Assembly (NCBI GenBank): GCA_033398695.1
Contig: CM065810.1
Span: 143,655,858-143,719,857 of the forward strand
Direction of reading: 5' to 3'
DNA: 64,000 nucleotides
Source: Orobanche coerulescens
Lineage: Eukaryota > Streptophyta > Magnoliopsida > Lamiales > Orobanchaceae
The first letter of the stretch is position 1. Each line of letters starts with the position of its first letter. A model generated the notes under the pieces. The model was not told the DNA's origin, made no database searches, and worked only from the letters and a program-made list of their open reading frames with translations. The position numbers and the translations under genes were made by a program. This document shows positions 47,361 through 59,488 of this stretch, piece by piece.

Positions 47361-48650
47361 AATGGTTTGTAGATTCCGAATGCTCAAGGCACATGACCGG
47401 GAACAAAAAGGTGCTGACAAATTATATCAAAGAAAAATGTCCAGACATAACCTTTGGAGATATCTCTAGAGGACAGACTAAAGGCTTTGGAGAGCTGCAC
47501 AAAGGAAACATCACTATATCAAAAGTCCATTATGTCAAAGGGCTCAAATACAACCTTTTGAGCATAAGCTAATTTTGTGATGAGAATAATCTAGTAGTCT
47601 TCCCCATTTGGAAATGCATGGTGATTGATATCTTATCTGGAGAAGTGAAACTACAAGGATTCAGAAGGAGAGACGTCTATATGATAGATTGGAACACAGG
47701 AACTCCTAATACCTGTTTTCTATCCAAGACAATAGCTGAGAATGGATGACTATGGCACAAGAGACTATGTCACCTAAATTTCAAAGCCATCAACAATATT
47801 AGTTCTCAGAAGTTGTTCAGAGGACTTCTAGAAGAAGTATTCAATAAGGAAGCTCTCTGTGATGCGTGTCAGAAAGGGAAGCAAACAAGAGCATCATTCA
47901 AGCCAGTCCAGCCTACCACTCTCACAACAAGAATCTTAGATCTACTTTACATGGATCTATTTGGTCCTATCAAGCCAAGGACCATAAGTGGTAGAAAGCA
48001 TGCTCTAGTAGTAGTGGATGACTACTCAAGGTAAACATGGGTTGTTTTTCTCTATAAAAAGAGTGAAACACTAATCAAGTTGCTTGAGCTGCTGAGAAGG
48101 ATCCATAATGAGAAATCCCTCTCAATTATCAAGATCAGATCAGATAGAGGAGGAGAATTTCTCAACAAAGCAATTACTGATTATAGTGATCAGGATGGGA
48201 TCCTGCATGAAGTCTCTGCAGCCAGGACTCCACAGCAGAATGGTGTTTCCGAAAGAAGAAAAAAAACCTTAAAGGAAGCAGCCAGGTCCATGATTGCGTA
48301 AGGCACTCGCCAAGAGGTTCTCGGGTCAAGTCACAACACAAAGATGCCACACTCAAAACAGGAGTATGATAGTAGGGAGACATGGCAAAACTCCCTATGA
48401 GGTTTGGAATGGCAGAACACCTACAGTTGCTTATTTTCATATTTTTGGTTGTAAGTGTTTCATCCACAACAATGGTAAAACCCAACTAAATGCCTTTGAT
48501 GCTAAAACTGATGATGGTCTCTTTATGGGATATTCACAAAGAATCAAGGCATATAGAGTTTTTAACAAAAGAACCTTAGTTGTGGAGGAAACACCTCATA
48601 TTGTATTTGATGAATCTTCGAGTACAGGAAAAAGGTGGAATTAATTGAGA
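47360..48650 (+). pseudogene. Copia protease and integrase
   Basis: The protease motif has Asp at 47372-47374 but Glu (47378-47380) where the family has Gly (D-S/T-G), so the active site is altered. The integrase finger is visible as LWHKRLCHLNF...CDACQKGK (47750-47880). Core residues are Asp in VVVDDYSR (about 48013), Asp in IRSDRGGEF (about 48138) and Glu in NGVSERR (about 48255). A stop follows SR near 48031, and a frameshift near 48300 precedes KTPYEVWNGRTPT. Confidence 0.85.
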
Positions 48651-49000
48651 ACAAACCCAAATCTGCCACCCTAGAAGAAGTTATCATCCATGATACAAGA
48701 ATGGTGGAATCACCTGCAGACCAGCCTGAAGACCCATTTGTAGCTGGTAAAGACCCATCTGCAGACCATACAGGACTTCCACCTGCAGATGACAAGACTG
48801 TAGCTGATCCAGTTGCAGATCAAGGAAGTCAGAATCAAGCTGATGCTGAGAGAGAAGAAGTTCACCAAAGCAAATCTACAGGGGGAACAGACCCTAAAGA
48901 AGAAGACATTCCTAAGTGGCTTAAAGATCATCCCATCCAACAAATCATTGGGAAGCTAACTGATGGAGTCAAGACCAGATAGTTCACTATACCCGCAGGA

Positions 49001-49924
49001 ATGGCAATGTTTTCATGCTTTATGTCTCAAATTGAACCCAAGACTACAGAACAGGCTTTGGAAGACTACTCATGGATCAATGCAATGCAAGAAGAGCTTA
49101 ATCAGATGGAAAGGAACAATGTTTGGGAACTAACAGACAGACCAGATCACAAGAATGTTATTTGCACCAAATGGGTGTACAAGAACAAATGCGATGGAGA
49201 TGGAGCTGTTTTTGGTAATAAGGCCAGACTTGTTGCTAAAGGCTATGCACAATGTGAAGGAATATATTTTGATGAAACTTATGCACCTATTGCAAGATTA
49301 GAAGCCATCAGACTATTCCTTGCATATGCAGCATTTAAAGATTTTGAAGTCTACCAAATGGATGTGAAGAGTGCCTTTCTTAATGGAATTCTAGAAGAAG
49401 AAGTCTATGTGGAGCAACCCCCTGGATTTGTCAAATGAGACAAAGTCTACAAGCTTCTAAAGGCTCTATATGGACTCAAGCAGCCACCAAGAGTATGGTA
49501 TGAAACATTATCTGTGTTTCTAGAAAATAATGGTTTCAGCAAATTAAAGGTGGACAAGACCCTATTCAGAGTGGAGCATGAAGACCACATATTATTAGTT
49601 CAAATATATGTGGATGATATCATATTTGGATCAACCAATCCAGAGCTGTGTGAGAAATTCTCAAATCTCATGCAAAGAGAGTTTGAGATGAGCATGATGG
49701 GAAAGCTAAATTTCTTCCTAGGATTGCAAGTAAAACAGATGGAAAATGGAATTTTCATCAACCAAGCCAAATATGCCAGAGATTTAATCAAGAGATTTGG
49801 AATGGAATCGGCCAAATTAGCAAAAATTACTATGAGCACAAGCACACACCTTGATGCAGATGAAGAAGGCATATCAGTGGGTTCAACCACTATAGAGGAC
49901 TCATTGGATCACTTCTATATTTGA
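49001..49924 (+). pseudogene. Copia reverse transcriptase
   Basis: The RT opens with [14 protein letters not shown]...[18 protein letters not shown] and DETYAPIAR, then [10 protein letters not shown], and the catalytic YVDD at 49607-49618. ALYGLKQPPRVWYE follows a TGA at 49436-49438. Apart from that single stop the domain is nearly complete, so the copy is not very old. Confidence 0.88.
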
Positions 49925-50540
49925 CTGCAAGCAGGCCAGACATTTCATATGCTGTAGGAGTATGTGCACGATTTCAATCCAAACCCAAGCAGTCACACCT
50001 GGAAGCAGCTAAGAGGATCATTAAATATCTTAATCTAAAGATAACAACTTTGTGCTGTCAGGATATTCATATGAAGATTTTGCTGGATGTAAGATTAATA
50101 GGAAAAGCACTAGTGGAACGTGCCAATTCCTAGGAACCAGACTGATATCCTGGTTTAGCAAGAAGTAGGTATCTAACTCTATCTCAACAACAGAGTCAGA
50201 ATACCTAGCTGCAGGTAGCTGTTGTGCGCAAATTTTATGGATCAGACAACAGTTTAGGGACTACAACATCATTGCAAATGAAGTCCCAATATGGTGCGAC
50301 AACAACAGTGCAATTGCAATCATCAACAACCCAGTATTGCACTCATGGACGAAGCACATTGATGTCAAACATCATTTCTAGATCATGTGCTTAATAAGAG
50401 AGTCAGAGTAGAAAGAGTCGGCGCAGAATTACCAGATTGCTGACATATTCACCAAACCTTTACCAGAAGAAAGGTTAGTGGAGCTGAGCAGGGAACTTGG
50501 ATTACTAGATTGGGAATCTAGTACAGACGAGAAAGCTGAC
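49925..50540 (+). pseudogene. Copia RNase H
   Basis: It opens with SRPDISYAVGVCARFQ and LEAAKRIIKYL. Further stretches, including the CDNNSAIAIINNP box and KHIDVKHHF, are at about 50300-50380 in other frames. It ends before 50540 with ELGLLDWE-like sequence and TGA near 50541. Confidence 0.78.
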
Positions 50541-51012
50541 TGAAGCAGATCAGACGAAGGACGGACTAAGCTGACCACAGGTATCAGATCCTACCTGAAG
50601 CAGATAAGAAGAGTTACCTGATGCAGAGCAGTCAAACAGTCAAACAGTCAACGGTCAACTAACTAAGTTCTCTACCCTTGACCGACTCTTGAATATTTTT
50701 TAAATTATTATTTAATTACACGTGGCAACTACACATTCACACGACCTCCACAATGACCAATTAAATCCAACCGTCGTTTTTCAAATTTTTAAAAGCAGGA
50801 CCACCGATTAATTTAATTTAAATTTTAAAATCTCAAAAGGTGGACCACCGCTTAAATAAATAATATTAAATTCCAATCATCGTTTCAATTTTCCTTTTAA
50901 AAGACGGAAAAGTCATTTTCACTTTACCTTCTTCAAGCTTACAAAACCTAGTTTTTGAGAGCAAAAATTCTTTCGAACTTTCAATACACAGAAAATTTCC
51001 TCTTGTGCAGAA
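50541..51012 (+). other. Copia spacer between pol and third ORF
   Basis: No coding is recognised. It ends with a CTT/GCAGAA leader just before the ATG at 51013. Confidence 0.5.
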
Positions 51013-53131
51013 ATGGAGTCGTATTTTGAAGGAGTGAATCAGAAGGCTGTGAAGGACCAGATTATTTTTTCTCTGGTAGCCGATTTCGAGGGGCTGCTCG
51101 AAACCAATCTGGACAACGACGTGCGTCACCTTATCAGATCGATGAAGACGAATGGGATCTACCCATTTCTGGATATCAGCCCCAAATATCTCTTCAAAGA
51201 GGCTGTTATCACATTCTACAGAGAATCCAGAGTTCTCAAATCGGGCATTAGGAGCTCAATTTTCGGAGTTAAAGTGGATATCACTCCACAATCAGTCGGA
51301 AAAGTTTTCGGGATGAAATCTCATGGAATGGCCGTCGAAGCCATGAACCAAAATGCAGCCGACACGTGGCTGAAGATCAAGGCTCACGAGCATCCGTCAA
51401 AGTTGAAGCTAACCGCTAAGAGAAGCGAGCTTAGGAAAGAGTATCGCTATGCGTTGGCTATTACCAACAAAATAGTGATGGGATGGCGGGCAGCTACGAC
51501 CAGTTGTCGTCAGCCAAGTTTATGGTGCTGGGAGCACTAATTCAGGATGAACCAATTGACTAGACTAACTACATTTTCAGGCAACTGGTGCGCGAAGTAA
51601 ACAAAGTCCAATGGCTGGATGACGAGAAGAGATTCAAATCGAAGCTGGCCTTTGGGACGCAAATAAGTTGGATTTTGGAGCAGTTAGGTGTGGCGAAGGG
51701 AAATGCTGACACATTCCACATCAACAATAGACTTGGTCACTTGGACCAAGAGACTCTAAGAAGATTAGGCGGAGATAGAAAAGCAGCTCAATTTCTAAGG
51801 GAAATATCTGTAGAGCTAACTCCCTACAGATATCCATTAAGCTCATACGAGTCTGATGGAGATCAAACTGCAGCCCGCGACCAACCTGCAGACTAGTCTG
51901 ATTCAGATTCAGACAACACCCCGATTGGCCTCCATTTCAAGAGAAGGGGACCAGTCCCTGGAGAGCCATCCGTGATTCATTCTTCACCAGAACCATCCCC
52001 CAAGAGGCCCAGGCGATTAGAGTTTGAAGAGGAAGAGCAGCCAGATCACTACTCTACCCCTGCACCCACTCACATAGAGGATCAGCCTGCTCCCTCCAGC
52101 CTGGAAACTCAAATGGATCCTATTCTAACCCCTCATTTCATGTGTGAAGAAGAAAAAGCAGGATTGATTATCCATATTTCCGAAGCAGACTACACTTTCA
52201 ACCTACTCGAGAACAACTTCCTCAACCTATCTATAGAGCAGCTTCTTGTGGTATAACATCATGTTCTTAAAGTTTCTTATATAAATGTTTTCGATGAATG
52301 GAAAACTTTGAAATCTGTTCCATTTACTCAACTGCAAACGTTTGTTGAAAAGAGTAGCTGGGATTATCCCCAGGCTACGGAGCAAGTGCTCATGGCCTTC
52401 TGTCATGAGACAGATGCAATCTTATTGCTCCAGGAGAACTGGTTCATGTCCCATTTTAAAACCAACATGGACCAGTTCATCCATCTTGCTATGGAAGGTG
52501 TTTTGGAGGGGATTGATGAAGAAGTTGAAGAAAAGGAAATTAGAATCAAAGAGATAGTGGAGGAAGAAGAAGTAGGAGTTGAAAAAGAAGAAAAAGAAGA
52601 AAACATTATAGTTGAAGAAAAATAAGAAGAAAAGGAAAAAGTAGATGAAGTTGAAAAACAATCTGGAGAAGAAGAACAGGAAAAGATAGAGGAATTGGAA
52701 GAAGAAGATGATGACGAAGGAGAAGAAGTCGAGCAGGAAGAAAAAGAAAATAATGATGATGGTGATGATGATGATGGTGATGATGATGATGAGGACAAGA
52801 AATGTGATGAGGATGAAAAGAAGGATGATGAAGAAGAAAAGGAAGAAGAGAAGGAAGAAGAGAAGGAAGAAGAGAAAGAAGAAGAAGAGAAAGAGGAAGA
52901 AGAGAAGGAAAAGGAGGCAGAAGAATAAAAAGAAGGCAAAGATGAAGCCAGAGCAGATGAGGCTGGGGCGCCTGCCCGCTACACCAGCCTAGATGAAGAA
53001 TAAGAAGATAGATCGGGGACCCTAAAACAGACCCCATCTGATCAGCCGCCTGCAGACAGGAGTCTACAGACAAGTAGGTCATATGCACACCTACCTACGG
53101 GCACAGAAAGTTCAGGTGAGCACTCTCCTTA
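51013..53131 (+). pseudogene. Copia third ORF, 5' part (env position)
   Basis: From ATG 51013 the frame runs 175 codons to 51540 and continues in shifted frames at 51588-51896, 51972-52256 and 52308-52625. The N-terminal part (EAVITFYRESRVLKSGIRSS, then VDITPQSVGKVFGM) resembles plant transposon-protein domains often found after pol in Sireviruses. I see no clear signal peptide or membrane span, so calling it an envelope is not supported. It continues beyond gypsy B at 62289. Confidence 0.6.
52520..52930 (+). repeat. GAA/GAT-rich tract coding Glu/Asp/Lys low complexity
   Basis: About 400 bp of purine-rich trinucleotides on + code for EEEKEEEKEEE- and DDDDGDDDD-like runs inside the third ORF, with TAA at 52623-52625 in the middle. 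Ser-rich frames on the other strand are shadows. Confidence 0.85.
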
Positions 53132-55437
53132 TGTAACACCCCAATCTAGGTGGATATTACAGTGCCGTAGGTCCCCGATTGGGACCCACCAGGCGAATGA
53201 AAATGAATGAATTACACAGGGTAAATGTAGTACCGAACCACATTACAACAATAATTACTCCGATGAGGAGTTTAAGTACAACACACCAGGATAATACCGA
53301 ATACTAGTGTATTTTATATGAAGATAAAATACACAACACTAAATGAAACGGAGTATCCAAATGAAAATCTGCAGCGGAAAATAAATGACAACAATATGAA
53401 TAACTGAAAAGAACGAGGGCCCCTACTAGTATCACTGGGACTCTTCGACGTCAACATGATATTCCCGTGCTTTTGCCTTGCCATGACCTGAAAAACAAAA
53501 TCCTCAAACAGGTCGCCATACGTAACAACAATCCTCAAGGGTTGAAAATACACAATCATGATATATCTGAAGTTATGAAATATACTGTCGAAACATACAC
53601 AATCAAACATGCTATATGAATCAACTAACAGTACAACTCAAAGGAATGGCGCCACACTACGTCCGGGATGGAAATGTGTCCGTGCACAAGCCACCAACGA
53701 GTATTGATCGAATACACGTGTGGTCTTGTACCTAATCAGTCTCACGAAGCCATCAACTCGTGTGCACAGTCCAATGTGAGGCCACCAACCAACACACGAC
53801 TATAATGTGCCCGACATGAAAATCCTACACACACCAACCGGCACGCCAGTATGACCCGGAATGCCACGATATAACAAAAGTGACAACGAAAATGAATAAT
53901 GACTCACCAAGATGAAATGATGGTGAAATGAATGACAGCTCAATGAAATGATTGGAACCGTCGTTCCTCGTGAATGAAGTAATTAAGTGACATTTACAAG
54001 TTTTGAAGTGGTTAGTAACTTATGAATGAATTATGATTATGAATGACAACAACGAAAGGAATGAATATCCTTTTAACTGAGTAAGAATTAACTTACACAA
54101 CACCGGTGACAATTATCCTTCCACGAACAACGTCCTAATTGAGATATCGGTCGCTCGAACAACCTTGGATAATACAATGACCAACAATCCGTTCAATATA
54201 CGAATTAACTACGAATATAACGAACTCAAAGCGTCGATACGATTAAACCAAGTTCATTGGGGCATTAAATCGAACACTTTGTGGCCAACTTCGATTTTTA
54301 TAACCAAACTTCAAAAATACCATCTTCAAATCCCCAAGAAGTGTTTCAAACCAACAAAACATCTTCAATACGATCAATAATCCATTATGAATATCCAAAA
54401 TCGTGATTACAATGACAATTAATCGAAAACCCCCAAATTCAACTCAAAATTCAAAGTGTTCTTGAATAATCCTTCAATAATCCAATGAATAATCAAACAT
54501 ATCCATAATCATGCATATATCACTTCATACAACATGATCTTAACATCTAAAACATCATATCTCAACACAAATTGAAAATCCAAGAGGTTTGATGAGGATT
54601 ACCTTTGAAGATTCAAGCACTTTGATCCGAAGAATACGCGATAGATCGATGATCCGAGCTTCACAACCGAAAGAAAATGATTAAAATCCACACCCAAGTG
54701 ATAGGTGAAGAAAAATTCTATCCCTCAAGTCTCTCTCTCTCTCGAAGAAGGTGAGGAAAATGATGAAAAATGAGCTGAACACGCTCAAAAACGCAATTAT
54801 AGGGGTTGACTGCCCTGTGTGCCGCGGCCCAGGCCGAGTTTGCCACGGCACAGGTCTAAAAACGGCTCCCAGTGGTCGGCAGTGTGTCGCGGCACGGCCG
54901 AGTGTGCCGCAGTTGTCTCGCAGAAAGGTGCCGCCCTTCCGGCATGTGCCGCGCACACGCATGCAGGGGTTTGGCCGATAAGTGCAACACGAGTGTGCCG
55001 CGGCCTGACGGACGGTGTGCCGCGCTGACTTCGGCAAGGTGTCGTGGCCTCGCCGGCATGTGCCGCGCCCACAAGACAGCCGCCACCAAAACTGGAAAAT
55101 GAGTGTTTGAGCTATTTCGACCATAACTCTCCGTCCGGACTCCGATTGACTCACTGTTTGAACCATTGGAAATCTAACTCGATGCTCTATAATATTGCAA
55201 AGATTCAGAATTTTTGGAGTTTCCAAAAATTGATGGTGATTTAACAAAGTCGAACTCATACGTGGAAAGTTGAAACAATGAACAATATCGATACACAACT
55301 CGAAGTTATTCCGAACGGTGAACATGGATGAATGAACATGATTGATGAATGATTATTAATGAGTGAAAATCCGCTAAGTGACAATTACCGAATGAAGTTA
55401 CTGAATGATAATGACTGAATTACAACCGGGTATTACA
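53132..55437 (-). repeat. Gypsy B 3' LTR (element sense)
   Basis: It has TGTAACACCC...TATTACA ends. It includes a GATATTACAG block 22-31 bp from the start, a CGCCACACTACGTCCGGGAT stretch (53648-53667) and the GTGCCGCGGC array at 54805-55075. Confidence 0.92.
54805..55075. repeat. TGCCGCGGCA-type palindrome array, gypsy B 3' LTR
   Basis: About ten full or partial copies of GTGCCGCGGC / GTGCCGCGC are spaced 15-50 bp apart, making this the most GC-rich part of the element. The array in the other LTR (61695-61930) differs in length and copy order while the flanks are nearly identical. Confidence 0.85.
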
Positions 55438-55454
55438 TACACCCCCCCTTAAAA
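55438..55454 (-). promoter_or_regulatory. Gypsy B polypurine tract
   Basis: In element sense TTTTAAGGGGGGGTGTA lies directly before the 3' LTR start (TGTAATACCC). Confidence 0.8.
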
Positions 55455-55469
55455 GAGTTTCGTCCCCGA

Positions 55470-55925
55470 AACTAAGGGTCAAACAACTCGGGATATCTCT
55501 CCCGCATACTATCCTCGGTTTCCCAAGTAGCCTCTTCGACTCCGTGTCTAGACCACTCAATTTTTAACCAAAGGAATCGCCTTATTCCTCAACTGTTTGA
55601 TTCGCCGCTCTAAGACGCGTATGGGGCGCTCCTCATACGAATGATCATCCGCGATCTCGATTTTGATGAACTGAAGTATGTGACTCGGGTCGGCAACATA
55701 CTTCCGTAACTGAAAGATGTGAAGCACATTATGAATTCGGCTTAACGCCGGAGGTAAAGCCAATCAATAAGCTAGCTCGCCTACTCATTCCAAAATCTCA
55801 AACGGTCCAATAAATCTCGGATTCAAATTTCCCCTCTTCCCCAAATGGAAGATACCCCGACTCGGGGATACCTTGACCAAAGCATGGTCACCCGTCTCGA
55901 ACTCTAATGGTCGACAACGATTGTC
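55470..55925 (-). pseudogene. Gypsy B integrase tail and chromodomain
   Basis: On -, LPPALSRIHNVLHIFQLRKY is followed by ERRIKQLRNKAIPLVK; after a frameshift near 55560 the chromodomain tail IEWSRHGVEEATWETE and MRERYPE reads on. A stop near 55770 precedes it. Confidence 0.85.
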
Positions 55926-55937
55926 TGCATAAGATTT

Positions 55938-56650
55938 CTATCGACTCTGAGCGGTCAACAAACGATTCCTGATCAAAGCTACCTTCTCAGGGGCGGCTAT
56001 AAGTATATCGGGATCGGTGCCGATTGATTCTGATAAGTCATCCAAACACAAAGGAGATCGACAACGACGACCGTACAAGGCCTCATAAGGTGCCATCTTA
56101 ATCGAAGCATGCCAACTATTTTTATACGTGAACTCGATCAATGGTAGTTGGGCTTCCCAATCGTCTTTCCAATCGAGGACGCATGCCCTCAACATGTCCT
56201 CTAATGTCTGAATAGTTCTCTCTGGTTGTCCGTCGGACTGAGGGTGAAAATATGTGCTGAAATTAAGATGAGTTCCCATAGCACGATGAACTGATTTCAA
56301 AAAAATGAGACACGAATCATCCGTCACGATCGGAAACGATACTTTTAGGAGTACCGTGCAATCTCACTATCTCTTTGATAAATAACTGGGCAAGTCTCTC
56401 GGGACCCCACGTATCCTTAATCTCAAGGAAATGAGCTGATTTAGCTAAGCGGTCCACAATAACCCAGATCGTATTCATGCCACGACGACTCGTCGGCAAA
56501 CTCGTGATCAAATCCATTGAAATATCCTCCCATTTCCACTCCGGAATAGGGAGCGGTTTCAGCATACCTACCGGTCGCTGATGTTCTATCTTGACTTGCT
56601 GACATGTTAAGCATCTCGAAACAAATTCTGCGACTTCTCGTTTCATATTA
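55938..56650 (-). pseudogene. Gypsy B integrase core
   Basis: CLTCQQVKIEHQRP finger tail, WEDISMDLI (Asp), IVSDRDG (Asp), then after a frameshift near 56320 FHPQSDGQPERTIQ (Glu) and ALYGRRCRSP. Only one indel separates the two halves. Confidence 0.88.
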
Positions 56651-57278
56651 CTCTACCAGTAATTTTGTTTCAAGTCTTTGTACATCTTGCTAGATCCCGG
56701 ATGAACAGAATAAGGGGTAGCATGAGCTTCTCTCAAAATCGAGTTTTTCAACTCGTCATTCGCCGGTATGCACAACCGATTCTTAAAACGCAAAAGTTTA
56801 TCCTCGTGGATCACAAATCCGGGGGCTTTCCCCTGAGTCACATCCTCTTGAATGCGTAATAAAAAAGTGGGTCTGAACCCTGATTCTCCTTGATCGCCTC
56901 CTCAAGTGATGATGAAATTTCCAACGTACAAACTTGCCCTTGTACTTGCTGTAACCAGACCTCGATCTCGGTTCTCATAAATTCCTACTGAAGTTCCTTC
57001 TGAACTATTAAACGAGCAAGCATCTGCTCCTGAACAGACTTACGACTCAAGGCGTCGGCGACAACGTTCGCCTTGCCCGGGTGGTAAGGATCTCGATATC
57101 ATAATCTTTGATTAGTTCCAACCACCGCCTTTGTCGCATATTTAACTCCTTCTGAGTAAATATATATTTCAAACTCTTGTGATCAGTGAAGATCTGACAG
57201 GTGACGCCATAAAGGTAACGACGCCAAATTTCCAACGCGAAAACCACGGCTGCTAGCTCCAGGTCATGGGTCGGATAA
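56650..57278 (-). pseudogene. Gypsy B RNase H (5'-truncated) and integrase finger
   Basis: It starts with [16 protein letters not shown] directly joined to the RT tail, so the YSDAS part of RNase H is missing. [30 protein letters not shown], then ALSRK and HATPYSVHPGSSKMYKDLK follow in several frames. Confidence 0.85.
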
Positions 57279-57905
57279 TTAACCAGCTAATCCGAGGAAA
57301 CTTTGGATTTCCTTAACATTTTTCGGAGGTTGCCAATATCGGATAGCCTCCGTCTTCTGAGGGTCGACACGAACTCTGTCTGATGAAATTACATGCCCGA
57401 GAAAAGTCACTTCGGACATCCAAAACTCACATTTAGAAAACTTTCCATAAAGTTGCTCGCGTCTTAACACGTCGAGAACCTGATGAAGATGTACCTCATG
57501 TTCCTCTCGATCACGAGAATAAATCAAAATGTCATAGATGAAGACAACAACAAACTGATCCAAAAAGTCGATGAAAACCTGATTCATTAACTCCATGAAT
57601 ACCGCAGGTGCATTAGTTAGCCCGAACGGCATAACTACGAACTCATAATGACCATAGCGTGTACGAAACGCTGTCCTTGCGATACCCGACTCTCGAATTC
57701 GCAACTGATGATATCCAGATCTTAAGTCGATCTTGGAAAATACTGAAGCTCCCTGAAGTTGATCTAAAAGATCATCAATACGGGGTAAGGGATACTTATT
57801 CTTGATCGTCACCCTATTCGACTCCCGATAATTAATACACAAACGGAACGAACCATCCTTCTTCTTGACAAACAGCACTGGTGCTCCCCACGGGGACGCA
57901 CTCGG
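57279..57905 (-). pseudogene. Gypsy B reverse transcriptase
   Basis: [66 protein letters not shown] and FLGLAG are all in one frame of about 200 codons. The catalytic FIDDIL reads FIYDIL: the first Asp of the pair is Tyr (codon 57534-57536), which should abolish polymerase activity. Confidence 0.9.
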
Positions 57906-58700
57906 TCAGAGATAACCTTTCTCGAACAATTCCTCAAGTTGAACTCCTGCATTTCGGTCGGGGCCATCCAGTATGGTGCCTTCGATAACGGGGACGTACT
58001 GGCTCCAAATCACTCGTGAATTCCACAACTCTATGTGAAGGCAACCATGTAACTCGTCTGGGAATACATCGTCAATCGATGACAATGATACCAAGAATGA
58101 TTGAACATTTCGATAGCCCTAGAATGGTCAATCGATGAAAATGATACAATGAATGATTGAACAACTCGATTGCCTTAAAACGTCCAATCGATGAAAATGA
58201 TACAATGAATGATTGAACAACTCGATTGCCTTAAAACGACAAATCGATGAAAATGATACAATGAATGATTGAACAACTCGATTGCCTTAGAATGGTCAAT
58301 CGATGAAAATGATACAATGAATGATTGAACAACTCGATTGAGGAATTTCTCTGCTTCCTTCATAATAATAATTATTCTAGAAGAACGGGGATTACCTCCC
58401 TGAAGCACACACTCGACAACCAACGACGGAATGATAGTGACCAAACGCTTACAGCACTAAGGATAGTATCATGACGATCCATCCAACTAATACCCAATAT
58501 TACATCGTCCTTAGATAAATTCACCACGATTAGGTCCACCAACCAATCGCGGTCATTAAGCTTACTTCGGTATGATTTCCGAAAATTCTTCCATCGTCAG
58601 GTAGACCGATGGTATGAGGTCCACAAGCAATAGGACTATCCCAAAATAAGTCTATACAAACATGATTCGAAAATGAATGAATGCGGTGTACCAGTATCAA
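57906..58700 (-). pseudogene. Gypsy B protease and linker, expanded by a minisatellite
   Basis: On -, FDTGTPHSFIF at about 58700-58670 is the protease motif (DTGA changed to DTGT). ILGISWMDRHD follows near 58480. The linker SIDDVFPDEL at about 58080-58050 should follow at a short distance but is separated by five 56 bp repeats. Several stops occur between. Confidence 0.8.
58072..58340. repeat. 56 bp minisatellite, five copies
   Basis: Units start with TCAATCGATGAAAATGATAC-like sequence at 58072, 58128, 58184, 58240 and 58296. Units 2-5 are almost identical and unit 1 is diverged. 56 is not a multiple of three, so expansion shifts the frame. Confidence 0.93.
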
Positions 58701-59488
58701 AAGGTACACAGAGGTTGAAATAAAATTACGAGTATACCTGAGATCATTCGGGCCATTGGATCGTCGATCCTCTTCATCACATGAATACGGGACTTGCCGG
58801 CCCCCGAACCGGACGCTCCCGACTGATAAATATGAGCTCCAACTTTATTTGCTTCCATTATCTCAAATGACGTTGACAGAGCAGTCTGATTCTGAATCGC
58901 TGATTGCTTCGGGGCCTGAGATGCCGCCGGAGCCGACTTGGAGTCCTTTCGGCAAAAACGGGCCTTATGCCCAAAATTCCCACAATTATGGCACGTGATA
59001 GACGGTTTCAGACACTTAGTGCTGTAATGACCCGTTGCTCCACAGTTGAAATAGGTGATGGCCGAACTGGCCGCTCGGGACTGAGGTTCCGCACGATTAT
59101 GCGCCGTAGGAGGTCGCTCAGAAACGATAGGACTCACACGAGGCTTCTTGAAGGTTGAATGACCGCCTTCAGGTTGATTACGTTTCGTTGATTTCTTGCT
59201 GACAGATGAAGGTTGTTGCTCAGCAATTTCCTTAGCAGCAGGCTCATTAGGGAGAGTTCTCTCGATTAATCCGGCCAGAGTGGCGCAATGATGATTGAGC
59301 AATTGCATATGGGTCATCATGACCTGCATAAAAGTGAGTGGATCAACCCGAACATCTTCTGATCGAGCCGAGTCCTGGGTACAATTTCCCGACATCGAGT
59401 GATTATTTCCCGGGTTTCGGCCCGCACCGCGGCCTCTCCCCGTGCATCCCCTGACAGATCTCTCCATACTGAAGTAGGAAGGTCGCAT
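58697..59488 (-). pseudogene. Gypsy B gag, middle deleted
   Basis: It has 263 open codons. An Arg/Gly-rich start (RGCTGRGRGAGRNPG) is followed by MTHMQLLNHH, then directly by the basic region before the zinc knuckles; the central retrotransposon gag domain seen in gypsy A (WLKELEKIF...EWWEAI) is absent. There are two CCHC knuckles: the first has lost its first Cys (YFNCGATGHYSTKC), the second (CHNCGNFGHKARFC) is intact. Confidence 0.85.

Noticed and set aside
52403..53088. Long Ser-rich and His/Leu-rich frames on -
   Set aside because: Antisense shadows of the GAA/GAT-rich tract in the copia third ORF.
54681..55325. 214-codon frame with Cys/Arg/Pro-rich sequence
   Set aside because: It lies in the GC palindrome array of the gypsy B LTR; the other LTR has a different frame at the same place.
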